DNA of 64,000 nt from Deinococcus cellulosilyticus NBRC 106333 = KACC 11606 (GCF_007990775.1 NZ_BJXB01000003.1:255692-319691); one strand, 5' to 3'; positions 23,110 to 32,060 are shown, counted from the stretch's first letter. Translations and numbers: made by a program. Notes: generated by a model from the letters alone, not told the origin.

Positions 23110-23595
23110 TCAGAGCCGGGTGATTTTGTGGTCTTCCACATGGTACAGCAGGGGAATCACCGGGAGGCCCAGGCGCTCTGCCAGACGTCTGGCTTCACGG
23201 CGGGTGTACTCGGGAGCGTCCAGGATGGCCAGGGAGGCAATCTGGCTGCGGTAATCCCGCTTGATTTCGTTGCTGGCAGGAAGCTGTTCCACCACATAAG
23301 GGTTGGGGTGCTGCATGGCGCAGTCGGTGTGCCCGATGATCGCCACCGCATGAATTCCAGTCCGGGCCACACTGAAGGCCAGGTAGGGTTCAATGGGCAG
23401 GGTGTTGGCTCCACCGGTGCGCAGCACGAAGGCAAAATTGGTGGGCAGGCGCAAGTTTATGCGGAAATCCATGCAGGTGACAATGGCCAGCTGGGGTCCT
23501 TCAAAGCCGGGGATGTCTGCTTTTTCGTTGTGGCTCTGGAGCAGGACGTTGATGGCCTGCTCGGCCTCCTGGGTGTATTCATGGTTGTCGATCAC
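23110..23595 (-). CDS. Beta-carbonic-anhydrase-like protein
   Basis: About 161 residues. The zinc ligands of beta-carbonic anhydrases are present as TCMDFRI (Cys and Asp) and IIGHTDCAM (His and Cys). The conserved R-N-A-G step is replaced by LRTGGANT, and the protein is about 40 residues shorter than typical, so hydration activity should not be taken for granted. The GTG start at 23595 has GAGGT at a spacing of 6; an ATG at 23610 is the alternative. Upstream of and co-oriented with the LysE-type exporter. Confidence 0.8.
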   Translation of the reverse strand: MIDNHEYTQEAEQAINVLLQSHNEKADIPGFEGPQLAIVTCMDFRINLRLPTNFAFVLRTGGANTLPIEPYLAFSVARTGIHAVAIIGHTDCAMQHPNPYVVEQLPASNEIKRDYRSQIASLAILDAPEYTRREARRLAERLGLPVIPLLYHVEDHKITRL

Positions 23596-23623
23596 AGGGT
23601 TACCTCGCATATTCGAAGATTAA

Positions 23624-24400
23624 TTATGCACCAAGAGTCAAACGTGCCACCACCAGAAGTACAATCAAGAGGTAGACCACCTTCACAAACGTGCTGCCCT
23701 TCAGGATCGCAAGCCTCGCACCCAGCGTGGCTCCAAGCGCGTTTGCAACGCCCATGGCCAGACCGATGGCCCACACCATCTGCCCACTGATCAGGAAGGT
23801 GATGAATGCCCCCAGATTGGTGATGAAGTTGATGAAGCGGGCGTTTCCGCTGCCCACCACAAAATCAAACTTCAGGTAGCGCACAAAGAGAAACATCAGA
23901 AACGTGCCCGTTCCCGGTCCAAAAAACCCGTCGTACATGCCAATCAGAAGTGCGCCTGCACCCCCGATGAGCATGGTGCGTCGGTTCAGGCCTTCGTAGT
24001 GGTTGTCCATCCCCATTCGCTTGTTGCTCACCACCAGAATGCCCACCACAATGATCAGGCCTGCAATGATCATCCGGAAGGCCTCCTGGTTCTTGAAGCC
24101 AAGCACCAGTTGTGCCCCGAGGGCACTGCCCAGCAGAGCAATGATGGCAAGTCTCCACACCAGATTCAGTTCGATTTTTCCCTTTCTGAAGTACTGGTAG
24201 GTGGAACTCGCACTCCCAAAGATCGCCAGCAGTTTGTTGGTGGCCACCACCTGCCCCGGACTGAGGCCCATGAAAATCAGGGTGGGCAGCGTGATCACCC
24301 CTCCACCTCCAGCAATGGCATCAATGAGGCCTGCCAGAAAGGCCAGCGGAATTCCGTAGGAGAGGACTTGCACAAGATCAAGGTCAGGCACGCGGGTCAT
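23624..24400 (-). CDS. TSUP-family exporter (TauE/SafE)
   Basis: 258 residues, eight membrane segments. DAIAGGGGVITLPTLIFMGL near the N-terminus and YDGFFGPGTGTFLMFLFVRY in the middle are the repeated glycine-rich motifs of the TSUP (sulfite exporter) family. Substrates of the family are sulfur anions or organic acids; not determinable here. It lies upstream of the carbonic-anhydrase-like gene with 28 bases between, in the same orientation. Confidence 0.9.
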   Translation of the reverse strand: MTRVPDLDLVQVLSYGIPLAFLAGLIDAIAGGGGVITLPTLIFMGLSPGQVVATNKLLAIFGSASSTYQYFRKGKIELNLVWRLAIIALLGSALGAQLVLGFKNQEAFRMIIAGLIIVVGILVVSNKRMGMDNHYEGLNRRTMLIGGAGALLIGMYDGFFGPGTGTFLMFLFVRYLKFDFVVGSGNARFINFITNLGAFITFLISGQMVWAIGLAMGVANALGATLGARLAILKGSTFVKVVYLLIVLLVVARLTLGA

Positions 24401-24507
24401 CCTAACATGCCATGGAGGTGGGGGAACACAGCAGAAGACAGAAAGCAGCAGGTATGGAATCTTGATTCACAACTGTACGCAAAATGCCAGCCATCCCAGA
24501 TCATCCC

Positions 24508-24535
24508 TGTAGGGGCGGGCCGATGGCTCGCCCTG
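24508..24535 (+). repeat. TGTAGGGG hairpin repeat, copy 3
   Basis: TGTAGGGGCGGGCC, loop GAT, GGCTCGCCCT. Relative to copy 1 the stem pair T-A is C-G here: both sides changed together, which keeps the hairpin. Confidence 0.65.
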
Positions 24536-24551
24536 CTGGTAGAAAAGGGGT

Positions 24552-24989
24552 CTATTTCAGATATTTCATCAGGTCTGGCTCAAAACGCAGCACATAAATG
24601 CTGGAATAGACCTTCACGGTGTTTTTCTGGAGCATCAACAGACTGCCGTCCAGCATGCCCCCGGAAATCTGCAGCACAGGTGTGTTCTGGTGCATCCCTT
24701 TGCGCACGGTTTTCGGGGCCAGATCTTTCAAGGTGCCACTGTAGCCTTTGAGGAGCAGAAAGTAGGTCTGGCTGCGGGCTTCCGGGTCGTAGGTGACCTC
24801 GGCATACTGGCTTTTGAGTTCGGGCAGGCCTTTTGCCCAGATCACCACTTTGCGTTTGTCGGGGGCTTTCACCCGCGAGGTGAGTTTCGAGTCATAGATG
24901 CCCACTGCCGCCTGACTGGCCGTGACATCGAGCCCCGCGGCGAAAGCCACAGAAGAGAAGACGAGCATTGACGCAAGGAAGCGTTTCAT
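24552..24989 (-). CDS. Secreted protein of unknown function
   Basis: 145 residues with a clear signal peptide MKRFLASMLVFSSVAFA, cleaved before AGLDVTAS. The mature part is small and beta-rich (VVIWAKGLPELKSQYAEVTY, TYFLLLKGYSG, MLQKNTVKVYSSIYVL). No family recognised. The start at 24989 follows a -10 box TAAAAT by 7 bases; earlier in-frame ATGs lie within or upstream of the promoter. Confidence 0.65.
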   Translation of the reverse strand: MKRFLASMLVFSSVAFAAGLDVTASQAAVGIYDSKLTSRVKAPDKRKVVIWAKGLPELKSQYAEVTYDPEARSQTYFLLLKGYSGTLKDLAPKTVRKGMHQNTPVLQISGGMLDGSLLMLQKNTVKVYSSIYVLRFEPDLMKYLK

Positions 24990-25023
24990 GAGGGTCATTT
25001 TACCTTCGCTGGAGATGAGTTTT

Positions 25024-25785
25024 TCAGGCCAGCACGGCAGGTTTGATGTCAATCACAATGCCGCTGGGGTCGGTGAGGGTTCCTGCAGGCAGCACATCAG
25101 AAAACAGCTCATAGGAGCGGAGCCCCAGGCTTTCCGGGTGCGCCGGGACCCCCTGACCTGCCCAGGCGTTCACGGCAACATGGTGGTGGTAGTGGTCGTA
25201 ACTCATGAACTGTGCTCCGGGATAATCTGCAATGTGTTCCATCTTCAGGGTGTCCAGATAAAAACGGGCAGCCTCTGGAACGTTGGAAGCATGCAGGTGG
25301 ATGTGGCCCATGATGGTCCCTTCTGGCAACACCGTGAAGGGTTCAGGTTTTGCGGATTGCACCACCGCTTCTACGTCCATCCGTGCAGTGGTCATCTCGA
25401 TCTGGCCGTTCTGGCCCCATTCCTGTTTCTGGCGGTCCCGGTAGATTTCGATGCCGTTGCCTTCAGGATCAGCCATGTACAGGGCCTCGGAAACATGGTG
25501 GTCAGATGCGCCCTGCACTGGAATCTGCTTTTCTGCAATGTGCCGGATGAATTGACCCAGGTCTGCCCTGGAAGGCAACAGCACAGCAAAGTGGTACAGT
25601 CCTGCCCCCCTGATCCTCTGGGCATCTGGTGTGTGGTGCAGGGTCAGCAGAGGAAGCCCTGCTGCGCCCAGGGTCACGGTGTTGCCCTGCTCATCCGTCT
25701 GGGTCATGCCGAGGGTGTTCTGGTAGAACTGCAGTTGTTTTTTCAGATCCCTGACGTTCAGGTGTACGGTGCCGATGCGTCTCAT
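25024..25785 (-). CDS. VOC-family protein (CatE-like, two glyoxalase domains)
   Basis: 253 residues with two vicinal-oxygen-chelate modules. The first starts IGTVHLNVRDLKKQLQFYQN, the second IMGHIHLHASNVPEAARFYL. Metal ligand candidates are His in TVHLNV, HFAVLLPS, and HIHLHA with DHYHHHVAVN. Length and arrangement fit the catechol-2,3-dioxygenase-like CatE group; substrate unknown. The -10 box TACAAT ends 6 bases before the ATG. Confidence 0.87.
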   Translation of the reverse strand: MRRIGTVHLNVRDLKKQLQFYQNTLGMTQTDEQGNTVTLGAAGLPLLTLHHTPDAQRIRGAGLYHFAVLLPSRADLGQFIRHIAEKQIPVQGASDHHVSEALYMADPEGNGIEIYRDRQKQEWGQNGQIEMTTARMDVEAVVQSAKPEPFTVLPEGTIMGHIHLHASNVPEAARFYLDTLKMEHIADYPGAQFMSYDHYHHHVAVNAWAGQGVPAHPESLGLRSYELFSDVLPAGTLTDPSGIVIDIKPAVLA

Positions 25786-26034
25786 GCTTCAATTGTATCA
25801 ACTAAGCTATAAAAAATCTAGTGATATAAAAAACATATTATGATAGAAATCCTGTATCTGATGGGAAAGATGGCCTACGCCAGAATCTGCATCTCAACCG
25901 CCACTTTTCCCCTTTACAATGAACCCTGGAGATCTGACCATGTAATGTCCTGCCTGCCACCACAAGTTCTGCGTTGCCCCTGACCGGGGTCCGCCCTTGT
26001 TTTTGCAGCTTGTTTTGTGTTGCAGGAGGACCTT
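25786..26034. promoter_or_regulatory. Divergent control region of the VOC gene and the RNA-repair operon
   Basis: An AT-rich stretch (about 25790-25860) unlike the surrounding DNA holds the leftward promoter of the VOC gene. A rightward -10-like TACAAT at about 25914-25919 would give the ligase operon a leader of roughly 110 bases. The leader contains a start-stop pair ATGTAA at about 25939. Nothing else is recognised. Confidence 0.35.
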
Positions 26035-26661
26035 ATGCATTACACCAAATACCCCAGAACCCCCCACCTCCCGTGGTCCCAGAAAGCCGATGCAGACGAT
26101 GTGATTCTGCCCGACACCCGCATCTGGGAAGGCATGGAGGTGGTCATCACCGAAAAGCTTGATGGAGAGAACACCAGCCTTTACCGCGATTACCTGCATG
26201 CCCGAAGCGTGGACAACAGGTACCACCCCTCCAGAGACTGGATCAAGCGGTACCACGGCCAGATCCGGCACCTGATCCCAGAGGGTTACCGCATCTGCGG
26301 AGAGAACATGTATGCGCAGCATTCCATTGTCTACCATGACCTGGAATCCTACTTCTATGTGTTTTCCGTCTGGGATGAAAAGAACTGCGCCCTGGGCTGG
26401 GATGAAACGCTGGAATGGGCCGCTGAAATCGGTGCCCCCACCCCCAGAGAACTTTACAGGGGCCTGTGGGACGAGCAGAAAGTGCAGAACATCGAAATTG
26501 ACACCACCACCACTGAAGGCTACGTGGTGCGTCCTGCCCGCAGCTTTCCCTACAGCGATTTTGGCTCGCTGGTTGGAAAATGGGTCAGGGCCAACCACGT
26601 GCAGACCAGCGAACACTGGATGCATCAGGCCGTGATCCCCAACGGATTGAGGAAAACATGA
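26035..26661 (+). CDS. ATP-dependent RNA ligase (Rnl2-like nucleotidyltransferase)
   Basis: 208 residues of the covalent nucleotidyltransferase fold that seals 5'-phosphate to 3'-OH ends through a lysyl-AMP. Motif I is EKLDGEN with Lys41 as nucleophile, followed by RDYLHARSVD, then motif III region GENMYAQHSIVY and FYVFSVWD, motif IV EGYVVR (Glu near 161) and motif V GKWVR (Lys near 182). All five are present although the protein is short, with only the catalytic domain. The ribosome-binding site GGAGG lies 5 bases before the ATG. Its stop overlaps the next start as ATGA, tying it to the HD-Pnk gene. Confidence 0.85.
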   Translation: MHYTKYPRTPHLPWSQKADADDVILPDTRIWEGMEVVITEKLDGENTSLYRDYLHARSVDNRYHPSRDWIKRYHGQIRHLIPEGYRICGENMYAQHSIVYHDLESYFYVFSVWDEKNCALGWDETLEWAAEIGAPTPRELYRGLWDEQKVQNIEIDTTTTEGYVVRPARSFPYSDFGSLVGKWVRANHVQTSEHWMHQAVIPNGLRKT

Positions 26662-27872
26662 ACACCCCATTGAATTCCATTTACGCCAAACAGGTCCAGC
26701 GCTGTGTGGAACAGCTGCGGTCTGGAAAAGAGGTGCAATTCCCAGAGTGGAAAGAGGCCCTCAGTCCTTTTCTGGACTGGCTGCACCAGCTTGATGTGAC
26801 CCCACAGGACCGCCTGTGGCACAAAGAAGGCAGTGTGGACATCCACACTTCCATGGTTTTGCAGCAGATGTACCGGATTCTGGAGCATGAAGCCTTCACC
26901 CCCCATGAGCAGCTTGTTCTGGTGCTTGCAGCCGTACTGCACGATATTGGAAAGGCAAAAGCCACCCGGGTGCGCGATGGCCGGATTGTCTCACCCGGTC
27001 ATGCCATGATGGGCCGGGACCACATTGCACTGCGTCTGCGGTCCGCTGGATTCTCTGGAGAACTGGTCCGCACGGTGATGGGTCTGGTGGGACACCACCA
27101 TGACCCCAAACACCTGATCACCCAGGGTGCCCCTGAACGGGCTTTTCGCAGACTGGCCCGCATCACCGATGTGCGGTTGCTGTACTGGCTGGAACAGGCC
27201 GACCTGAGGGGCCGCATTGCAGACGATCTGGAGGAACAACTGGAATGGCTGGACCTCTTCAAACTCCAGTGTGAAGAGTACAACCTCTGGGAGCATGACC
27301 CTTACCAGGACTGGCTGAAGCCCCTCAGGGATTTTGAGCCCTACATCCAGCAGAGTGCCGTACTGGATTACGAAGAAGGACACATCTATTCTCCAGAGGA
27401 AGCCATCGCCCGCTCCTTCCAGTGGCGCAACCGGCCATCAGAACTGCTGATCCTGTGTGGCCTGAGCGGTTCAGGAAAGAGCACCTGGGCCCATGAGCAT
27501 TTCCCGGACACGGAAATCATCAGCATGGACGACCTCAGGGAAGACCTCTCTGGAGACAGGGGAGACCAGAGCATCAACGGTCAGGTCTGGCAACAGGCCA
27601 GAGAACAGCTCAAAAAAGCCCTCAGGGAAGGCAGACAGGTGATCTGGGATGCCACCAACATCCGCAGGCTGTCCCGCGAACGCCTGATCAACATTGGGCT
27701 CGATTACCATGCCTGGGTGAAACTTGTGGTGTTTCACACGGCTCCAGAAGTTGCCCTCAGACAGAACAGCCTGCGTGAACACGCGGTACCAGCAGGAGTG
27801 ATTGCCTCCCAGATCGAAGGCTTCCAGTTTCCAGAAGTTTACGAGGGGCATGAAGTGGTGTTCGTTGAGTGA
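26658..27872 (+). CDS. HD-Pnk: HD phosphoesterase fused to polynucleotide 5'-kinase
   Basis: 404-residue end-healing enzyme. The N-terminal HD domain has His63, the HD pair in VLHDIGKA (95-96), GHHHDP (146-149) and Asp182, the usual metal ligands. The C-terminal P-loop kinase has GLSGSGKSTW (268-277), SMDDLR (Asp291), WDATNIRR (Asp331) and an arginine lid. The same order is found in Runella HD-Pnk, shown to remove 2',3'-cyclic and 3'-phosphates and to phosphorylate 5'-OH ends. Those products are what the overlapping ligase needs. Function here is inferred from family and operon. Confidence 0.87.
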   Translation: MNTPLNSIYAKQVQRCVEQLRSGKEVQFPEWKEALSPFLDWLHQLDVTPQDRLWHKEGSVDIHTSMVLQQMYRILEHEAFTPHEQLVLVLAAVLHDIGKAKATRVRDGRIVSPGHAMMGRDHIALRLRSAGFSGELVRTVMGLVGHHHDPKHLITQGAPERAFRRLARITDVRLLYWLEQADLRGRIADDLEEQLEWLDLFKLQCEEYNLWEHDPYQDWLKPLRDFEPYIQQSAVLDYEEGHIYSPEEAIARSFQWRNRPSELLILCGLSGSGKSTWAHEHFPDTEIISMDDLREDLSGDRGDQSINGQVWQQAREQLKKALREGRQVIWDATNIRRLSRERLINIGLDYHAWVKLVVFHTAPEVALRQNSLREHAVPAGVIASQIEGFQFPEVYEGHEVVFVE

Positions 27873-27889
27873 CGGCCTGCAGAAAAGAA

Positions 27890-27918
27890 CCCCCTGCAAA
27901 ACGCATTGCAGGGGGTCT
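27890..27918. terminator. Bidirectional terminator
   Basis: Stem CCCCCTGCAA / TTGCAGGGGG. On the plus strand TCTTCC follows; on the minus strand TTCTTTT follows, so it also ends the M16 transcript. Confidence 0.75.
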
Positions 27919-27933
27919 TCCAATTGTGCAGGT

Positions 27934-30675
27934 TTACTCAAATTCTCCTGCCCGCACAAAAATCAGGTTTTCAGGCTTGATGTATTTGCGGAAGGCGGCA
28001 TTCACCTGCTCCAGCGTCAGGTTCTTGATGGCTTCGTAGAATTCGGCGGTTTTCTGGAAGGTGCGGTCATTGACGGTCTGGCTGAGCAACACCCCCACCA
28101 GAGAGGCATCATCGGTGAGGCCCACCGATTCAGATTGCAGGTAGCTGGATCTGGCGGTGTCCAGTTCCTCCTGGGTGAAGCCGTCCTTCAGGACACGGTT
28201 CAGTTCCTCAAAGAAAGCCTGTTCGGCCAGTTTGGCGTTGCTGGGATTGAAGATGGCTCCGGCGCTGAATCGGGCATTCTGGGAGTCCAGGGGAAGGGAA
28301 ACGCTGGAGTTTGCGCTGTAACTGATGCCTTCTGTCTGACGCAGGCGGTTGATCAGCCTGGAACTCAGGAACCCTCCTCCAAACATGTAATTGGCCAGGG
28401 TGAGGGCAGGAGCATCAGGGTCGTTGCGGCTCAGGTTGAAGGTGCCCATCACCCGGAACAGGGCGTTGGGTTTGTCTGGTGTGTTGATGCTGTGATTTGT
28501 GGAGGTGGTCGCCACGAAAGGCGCTGCAATTTTGGTGTAGGACACCGGAGTTTTCCAGTCTGAAGCGAAGCTGGTCAGCACAGCTTTTGCAGCATCCTCG
28601 GAAACCTCTCCGAGGAGTGCAGCATCCAAATTGCTGGCCCCATAGAAATCCCTGTAAAAGTTTTTCACCTCCTGCAGGGTCAGCTTCTGGATGCTGGCGA
28701 TGGTTTCATCGGTGGTTTCGCTGTAGAACAGGTCTCCAGGCTGGGCGTCTTTTGGCATCAGGAGTTTGCCCAGGTAATCCCCGATCTGGGTGGAAGGTTC
28801 AGGTTTGCTGTTCCTCAGACCAGCGATGGCATTGGCTTTCAGTTCCTCAAAATCCTTCTCTGGGAAAGTTGGGGTGCGGATCACTTCGGAGAGGAATTGC
28901 AAGGCTTCCTGATAATGGGTTTTGTCGGATTCCAGGCTGAGGGTCAGTCCACTGGCACTGCCGGAAATGGAAACCACGGTTTTCAGGGCGGTGAGGCGGT
29001 CCTGAATCTGCTGTCGGGTGTACTTGTCGCTGCCTTTCAGCAGGAGTTCAGGCACAAAGCTTCCTGCATCCACCCGGCCCCTCAGGGTGCTGGCATCCCC
29101 CCAGTGCAGCTGGATGGTGGCGTACACCTTGTCTCCCCGGGTCTTTTTGCTGAGCAGGGCAAATTTCTGGGTTTCGGAAAGTTGCCCCCGAACCACCCGT
29201 TTTTCAATTTCGATGGGATCGGTGCCCAGAATTTCTCCTGACTGAACAGCGGCACGTCCCTGGTAGTCCTTCAGCACGTCCTGGGCACTGGGCGCAGCAG
29301 GGACTTCCACCCGCTCAGGTTTGCTGGAAAGGGGCTTCAGGGTCCCGGTGGTGCGGTTGATGGACTTCAGGTACTTGCCTGCCACCCGTTGAATGTCCTG
29401 CACGGAGACCTTCTGCAGGGCATCCCGGTACCAGAAGAACAGTTTCCAGTCGCCAATGGCTTCATACTCGGAAAGGGTGGTCCCGACACTCTGGGCATCA
29501 GCAAGCAGACTGTCGTAGTAGGTTTCTGCCTGGGCTTTGATGCGGGCGAGTTCTTCCTCGCTGGGAGGCGTTTTGCTGTACTCCTCCAGGCTTTTCAGCA
29601 ACAGGTTTCTGGGCTCTTCCAGGCTGGTTTCTCTGTCTGTCACCACATAGGCCATCAGCACATCCGGGTACTTGCTCAGGCTGATCTGCGCTCCTGCCTC
29701 CAGGGCTTTTTTGCTTTCCACCAGATTCCTGTAGAGCAGTCCAGAAGGCTGGTTGGAGATGATGGAGGTCAGCAGATCGAGTGCAGGCAGGTCGGGATGG
29801 GTGGCCGCAGGGATGTGGTAGGTGCTGATGAACACCTGGATTTCCCCGAGTCGCTCCACGGTGATGTTGCGTTCACCGTCCTGGGCAGGTTCCACGGTGT
29901 AATCTCTGGGCAGGGTCCGGGTGGGTTTTGGAATGCTCCCGAAGGACTTCACAATGAGTTCCAGGGCAGCCTTCTGATCAAATTTTCCGGACAGCACAGC
30001 CATGGCATTGTCCGGCTGGTAGTAGGTCTTGTAGAAGTTGACGATGTTCTGCAGGGGCACATTTTCCAGATCGCTGCGGATGCCGATGGTGCTCTTGCCG
30101 TAGTTGTGCCAGTTGAAGGCCGCTGCCTGGGTCTGCCGCAGCAGGACACCAATGGGATTGTTCTCTCCGGCTTCCAGTTCATTGCGCACCACCGTGCGCT
30201 CCGTTGGAAGGTCTTCAGAAGCAATTTTGCTGTTGACCATGCGGTCTGCTTCCATCTCAATGGCCCAGCGCAGGTTGTCTTCGGTGTAGGCCAGGGTTTC
30301 GTAATAGCTGGTGCGGTCCGGGCTGGTGGTGGCGTTGGCATCTCCCCCTGCTCCTGCTCCACGTGCGGTGAATTCATCGGTCAGTTTTGGACGACTGGGG
30401 GTTCCCTTGAACATCATGTGTTCGAGCAGGTGGGCCATTCCGGTTTCACCGTATGACTCCTGCACAGAGCCAACCTTGTACATCACATTGAAGGTGAAAC
30501 TCTGCTTGGATTCGTCTGGGAACAGGAGCACTTTCAGGCCATTGTCCAGGCGGTATTCGCTGACCCCTTCCAGGGTGGTCACATGAGTTGCTCCAGGAAC
30601 GCCGAGGTCCTGGGCTGTGGCTGTGCTGGCAAGCAGCAATCCGAGGGTGATCCATACCGTGGTGGTTCGCTTCAT
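27934..30675 (-). CDS. Secreted M16-family zinc metallopeptidase
   Basis: 913 residues with signal peptide MKRTTTVWITLGLLLASTATA. It holds two M16 units. The first has the inverted zinc motif HLLEHMMFKG and the downstream Glu in ERTVVRNELEAGENNP, so it is catalytic. The second (from about residue 500) lacks HxxEH and is the non-catalytic partner, as in pitrilysin-type clamshells. It degrades peptides, probably in the periplasm. ATG at 30675 has GGAGG at a spacing of about 6. Monocistronic before the terminator at 27890. Confidence 0.92.
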   Translation of the reverse strand: MKRTTTVWITLGLLLASTATAQDLGVPGATHVTTLEGVSEYRLDNGLKVLLFPDESKQSFTFNVMYKVGSVQESYGETGMAHLLEHMMFKGTPSRPKLTDEFTARGAGAGGDANATTSPDRTSYYETLAYTEDNLRWAIEMEADRMVNSKIASEDLPTERTVVRNELEAGENNPIGVLLRQTQAAAFNWHNYGKSTIGIRSDLENVPLQNIVNFYKTYYQPDNAMAVLSGKFDQKAALELIVKSFGSIPKPTRTLPRDYTVEPAQDGERNITVERLGEIQVFISTYHIPAATHPDLPALDLLTSIISNQPSGLLYRNLVESKKALEAGAQISLSKYPDVLMAYVVTDRETSLEEPRNLLLKSLEEYSKTPPSEEELARIKAQAETYYDSLLADAQSVGTTLSEYEAIGDWKLFFWYRDALQKVSVQDIQRVAGKYLKSINRTTGTLKPLSSKPERVEVPAAPSAQDVLKDYQGRAAVQSGEILGTDPIEIEKRVVRGQLSETQKFALLSKKTRGDKVYATIQLHWGDASTLRGRVDAGSFVPELLLKGSDKYTRQQIQDRLTALKTVVSISGSASGLTLSLESDKTHYQEALQFLSEVIRTPTFPEKDFEELKANAIAGLRNSKPEPSTQIGDYLGKLLMPKDAQPGDLFYSETTDETIASIQKLTLQEVKNFYRDFYGASNLDAALLGEVSEDAAKAVLTSFASDWKTPVSYTKIAAPFVATTSTNHSINTPDKPNALFRVMGTFNLSRNDPDAPALTLANYMFGGGFLSSRLINRLRQTEGISYSANSSVSLPLDSQNARFSAGAIFNPSNAKLAEQAFFEELNRVLKDGFTQEELDTARSSYLQSESVGLTDDASLVGVLLSQTVNDRTFQKTAEFYEAIKNLTLEQVNAAFRKYIKPENLIFVRAGEFE

Positions 30676-30693
30676 CACAACCTCCGCATCAAA

Positions 30694-31440
30694 TCATGAT
30701 TTGTTGATCTGCTCCAGCCCCCATCCTACGACGGCCAGATGAGGTGAGTAATGGGCGTATTCCGCTTTGAACAGACGCGTTCCGATCAGGTTCCCAAGGG
30801 TGTTTTTCACCTCACGCACCTGCACGGCATGGAGGGGCCAGGGCAGGTGGTGGATGTTGCAGCGGTAGATCCTTCCTTTTGAATCTGCACTGTACAGGCA
30901 GTACCGCTCGGTGAGCCAGTGGTCCAGTGAGCTTTTTGATGGTCTGGGCAAAGGAGACACAGGCTGGTAGGAGGCCTCAAATTCTCCTCTGGTGGCGTTA
31001 TTGTGGGTGCGGGTGCTGAGGTAACGGGTGCGTCCCTGCTGGATCTCCCAGCGCATCCTGGCGTCGAAGTACGGAAGGTGGAACCCCAGCCTTGCACCTC
31101 TCACAGCAAGAGGGTTCTGGGCATCGAGGCTGAAGAAAAAGACCCCTGGTTTGCCTTCGGTGGTCACGTAAGTGCGCAGGTTCAGTTCCAGAAAGTCTGA
31201 CACTGCAGGGACTGCAGGGAGTCCCCTGGGTCGGGTGTTTTTCATCTTGAAAGGGACCACACTCAGCCAGGCGAATCCACCATACGTTTCCAGGGTGAGC
31301 CCTTCAGGGATGTGGGGAAGCAGGACATCTGGATGCACCGGGTAATGCAGGAACAGCAGGTTCTCCCACTCCATGTAGATCAACCATGGGCTTTCGGGCA
31401 TGGGCCACGGGCGGTGGGCGGTTTGCTTCAGAAAATCCAT
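30694..31440 (-). CDS. DUF2071 (YqjF-like) protein
   Basis: 248 residues: PWLIYMEWENLLFLHYPVHP, LPHIPEGLTLETYGGFAWLS and PFKMKNTRPRGLPAVP are typical of the YqjF/DUF2071 family, which has an acetoacetate-decarboxylase-like fold and no established role. The start at 31440 has GGAGG at a spacing of 4; the ORF extends upstream to 31497 without signals. It begins 11 bases after the DCC gene, so the two form an operon. Confidence 0.85.
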   Translation of the reverse strand: MDFLKQTAHRPWPMPESPWLIYMEWENLLFLHYPVHPDVLLPHIPEGLTLETYGGFAWLSVVPFKMKNTRPRGLPAVPAVSDFLELNLRTYVTTEGKPGVFFFSLDAQNPLAVRGARLGFHLPYFDARMRWEIQQGRTRYLSTRTHNNATRGEFEASYQPVSPLPRPSKSSLDHWLTERYCLYSADSKGRIYRCNIHHLPWPLHAVQVREVKNTLGNLIGTRLFKAEYAHYSPHLAVVGWGLEQINKS

Positions 31441-31451
31441 GAAACCTCCAG

Positions 31452-31856
31452 TCAGCCCAGAAAGCGGGATTTCCATTCCGGTCTTGGGAGCATGCACTGG
31501 TCCCGTTTGCCGAACCAGCGGTAGCGGTTGCGGGCGATCCAGTCGTAGATGGCATCCCGAATGGGCCTGGGAATGAATGAAAAAAGCCCCAGCAGATAGT
31601 ATGGAAACTTGAGGTTTCGGGCAATGTAGAGGGCAGCGTCGCTCTTGGCATGCACCTTGCCCTCGACCACCACAATGATGGAATCTGGAAGGTTAGCTCC
31701 TTTCCAGTGGGCTTCAAGCAGTTCTGCTGCAATTTCACTCTGCAGGGAGGCGAAGTGCAGACGCCCTGTTCGATCATTGAGTAGAATGAACTGAACCGAA
31801 CTGTTGCATAAGTTGCAAACTCCGTCAAAAAGCACCACAGGCCCATCCACAAGCAT
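31452..31856 (-). CDS. DCC-family thiol-disulfide oxidoreductase-like protein (DUF393)
   Basis: 134 residues. The DxxCxxC-type motif is DGVCNLCNSSV near residue 11 and the family tail is GKRDQCMLPRPEW, with SIIVVVEGKVHAKSDAALYI between. DUF393 proteins are thioredoxin-like and presumed redox-active. The -10 box TATAGT ends 5 bases before the ATG. First gene of a two-gene unit with the DUF2071 gene. Confidence 0.87.
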   Translation of the reverse strand: MLVDGPVVLFDGVCNLCNSSVQFILLNDRTGRLHFASLQSEIAAELLEAHWKGANLPDSIIVVVEGKVHAKSDAALYIARNLKFPYYLLGLFSFIPRPIRDAIYDWIARNRYRWFGKRDQCMLPRPEWKSRFLG

Positions 31857-31987
31857 GCTTCACTATAACCAATCGGAGGGGCAAGAAAAGTGCCCTCCGT
31901 GAGGAGGGCAGGAGGTTGGTGTTAAAGCGTACAGGTTTTGGCGTGCATGCTTCTGGTGATGAAGCCCATGTATGGTATCCGCAAACT

Positions 31988-32016
31988 TTGACCGGGTCAA
32001 TGCAAAATATTAACAT
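31988..32016 (+). promoter_or_regulatory. Promoter of the Lrp-type regulator with inverted repeat
   Basis: -35 TTGACC (31988-31993), 17-bp spacer, -10 TAACAT (32011-32016). TTGACC-G-GGTCAA (31988-32000) is a palindrome over the -35 box; Lrp-type proteins commonly repress themselves. Confidence 0.6.
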
Positions 32017-32060
32017 TTTGAGAAAAATAGGTTAACATGTTGCTTAAGAAGGAGCGAAGT

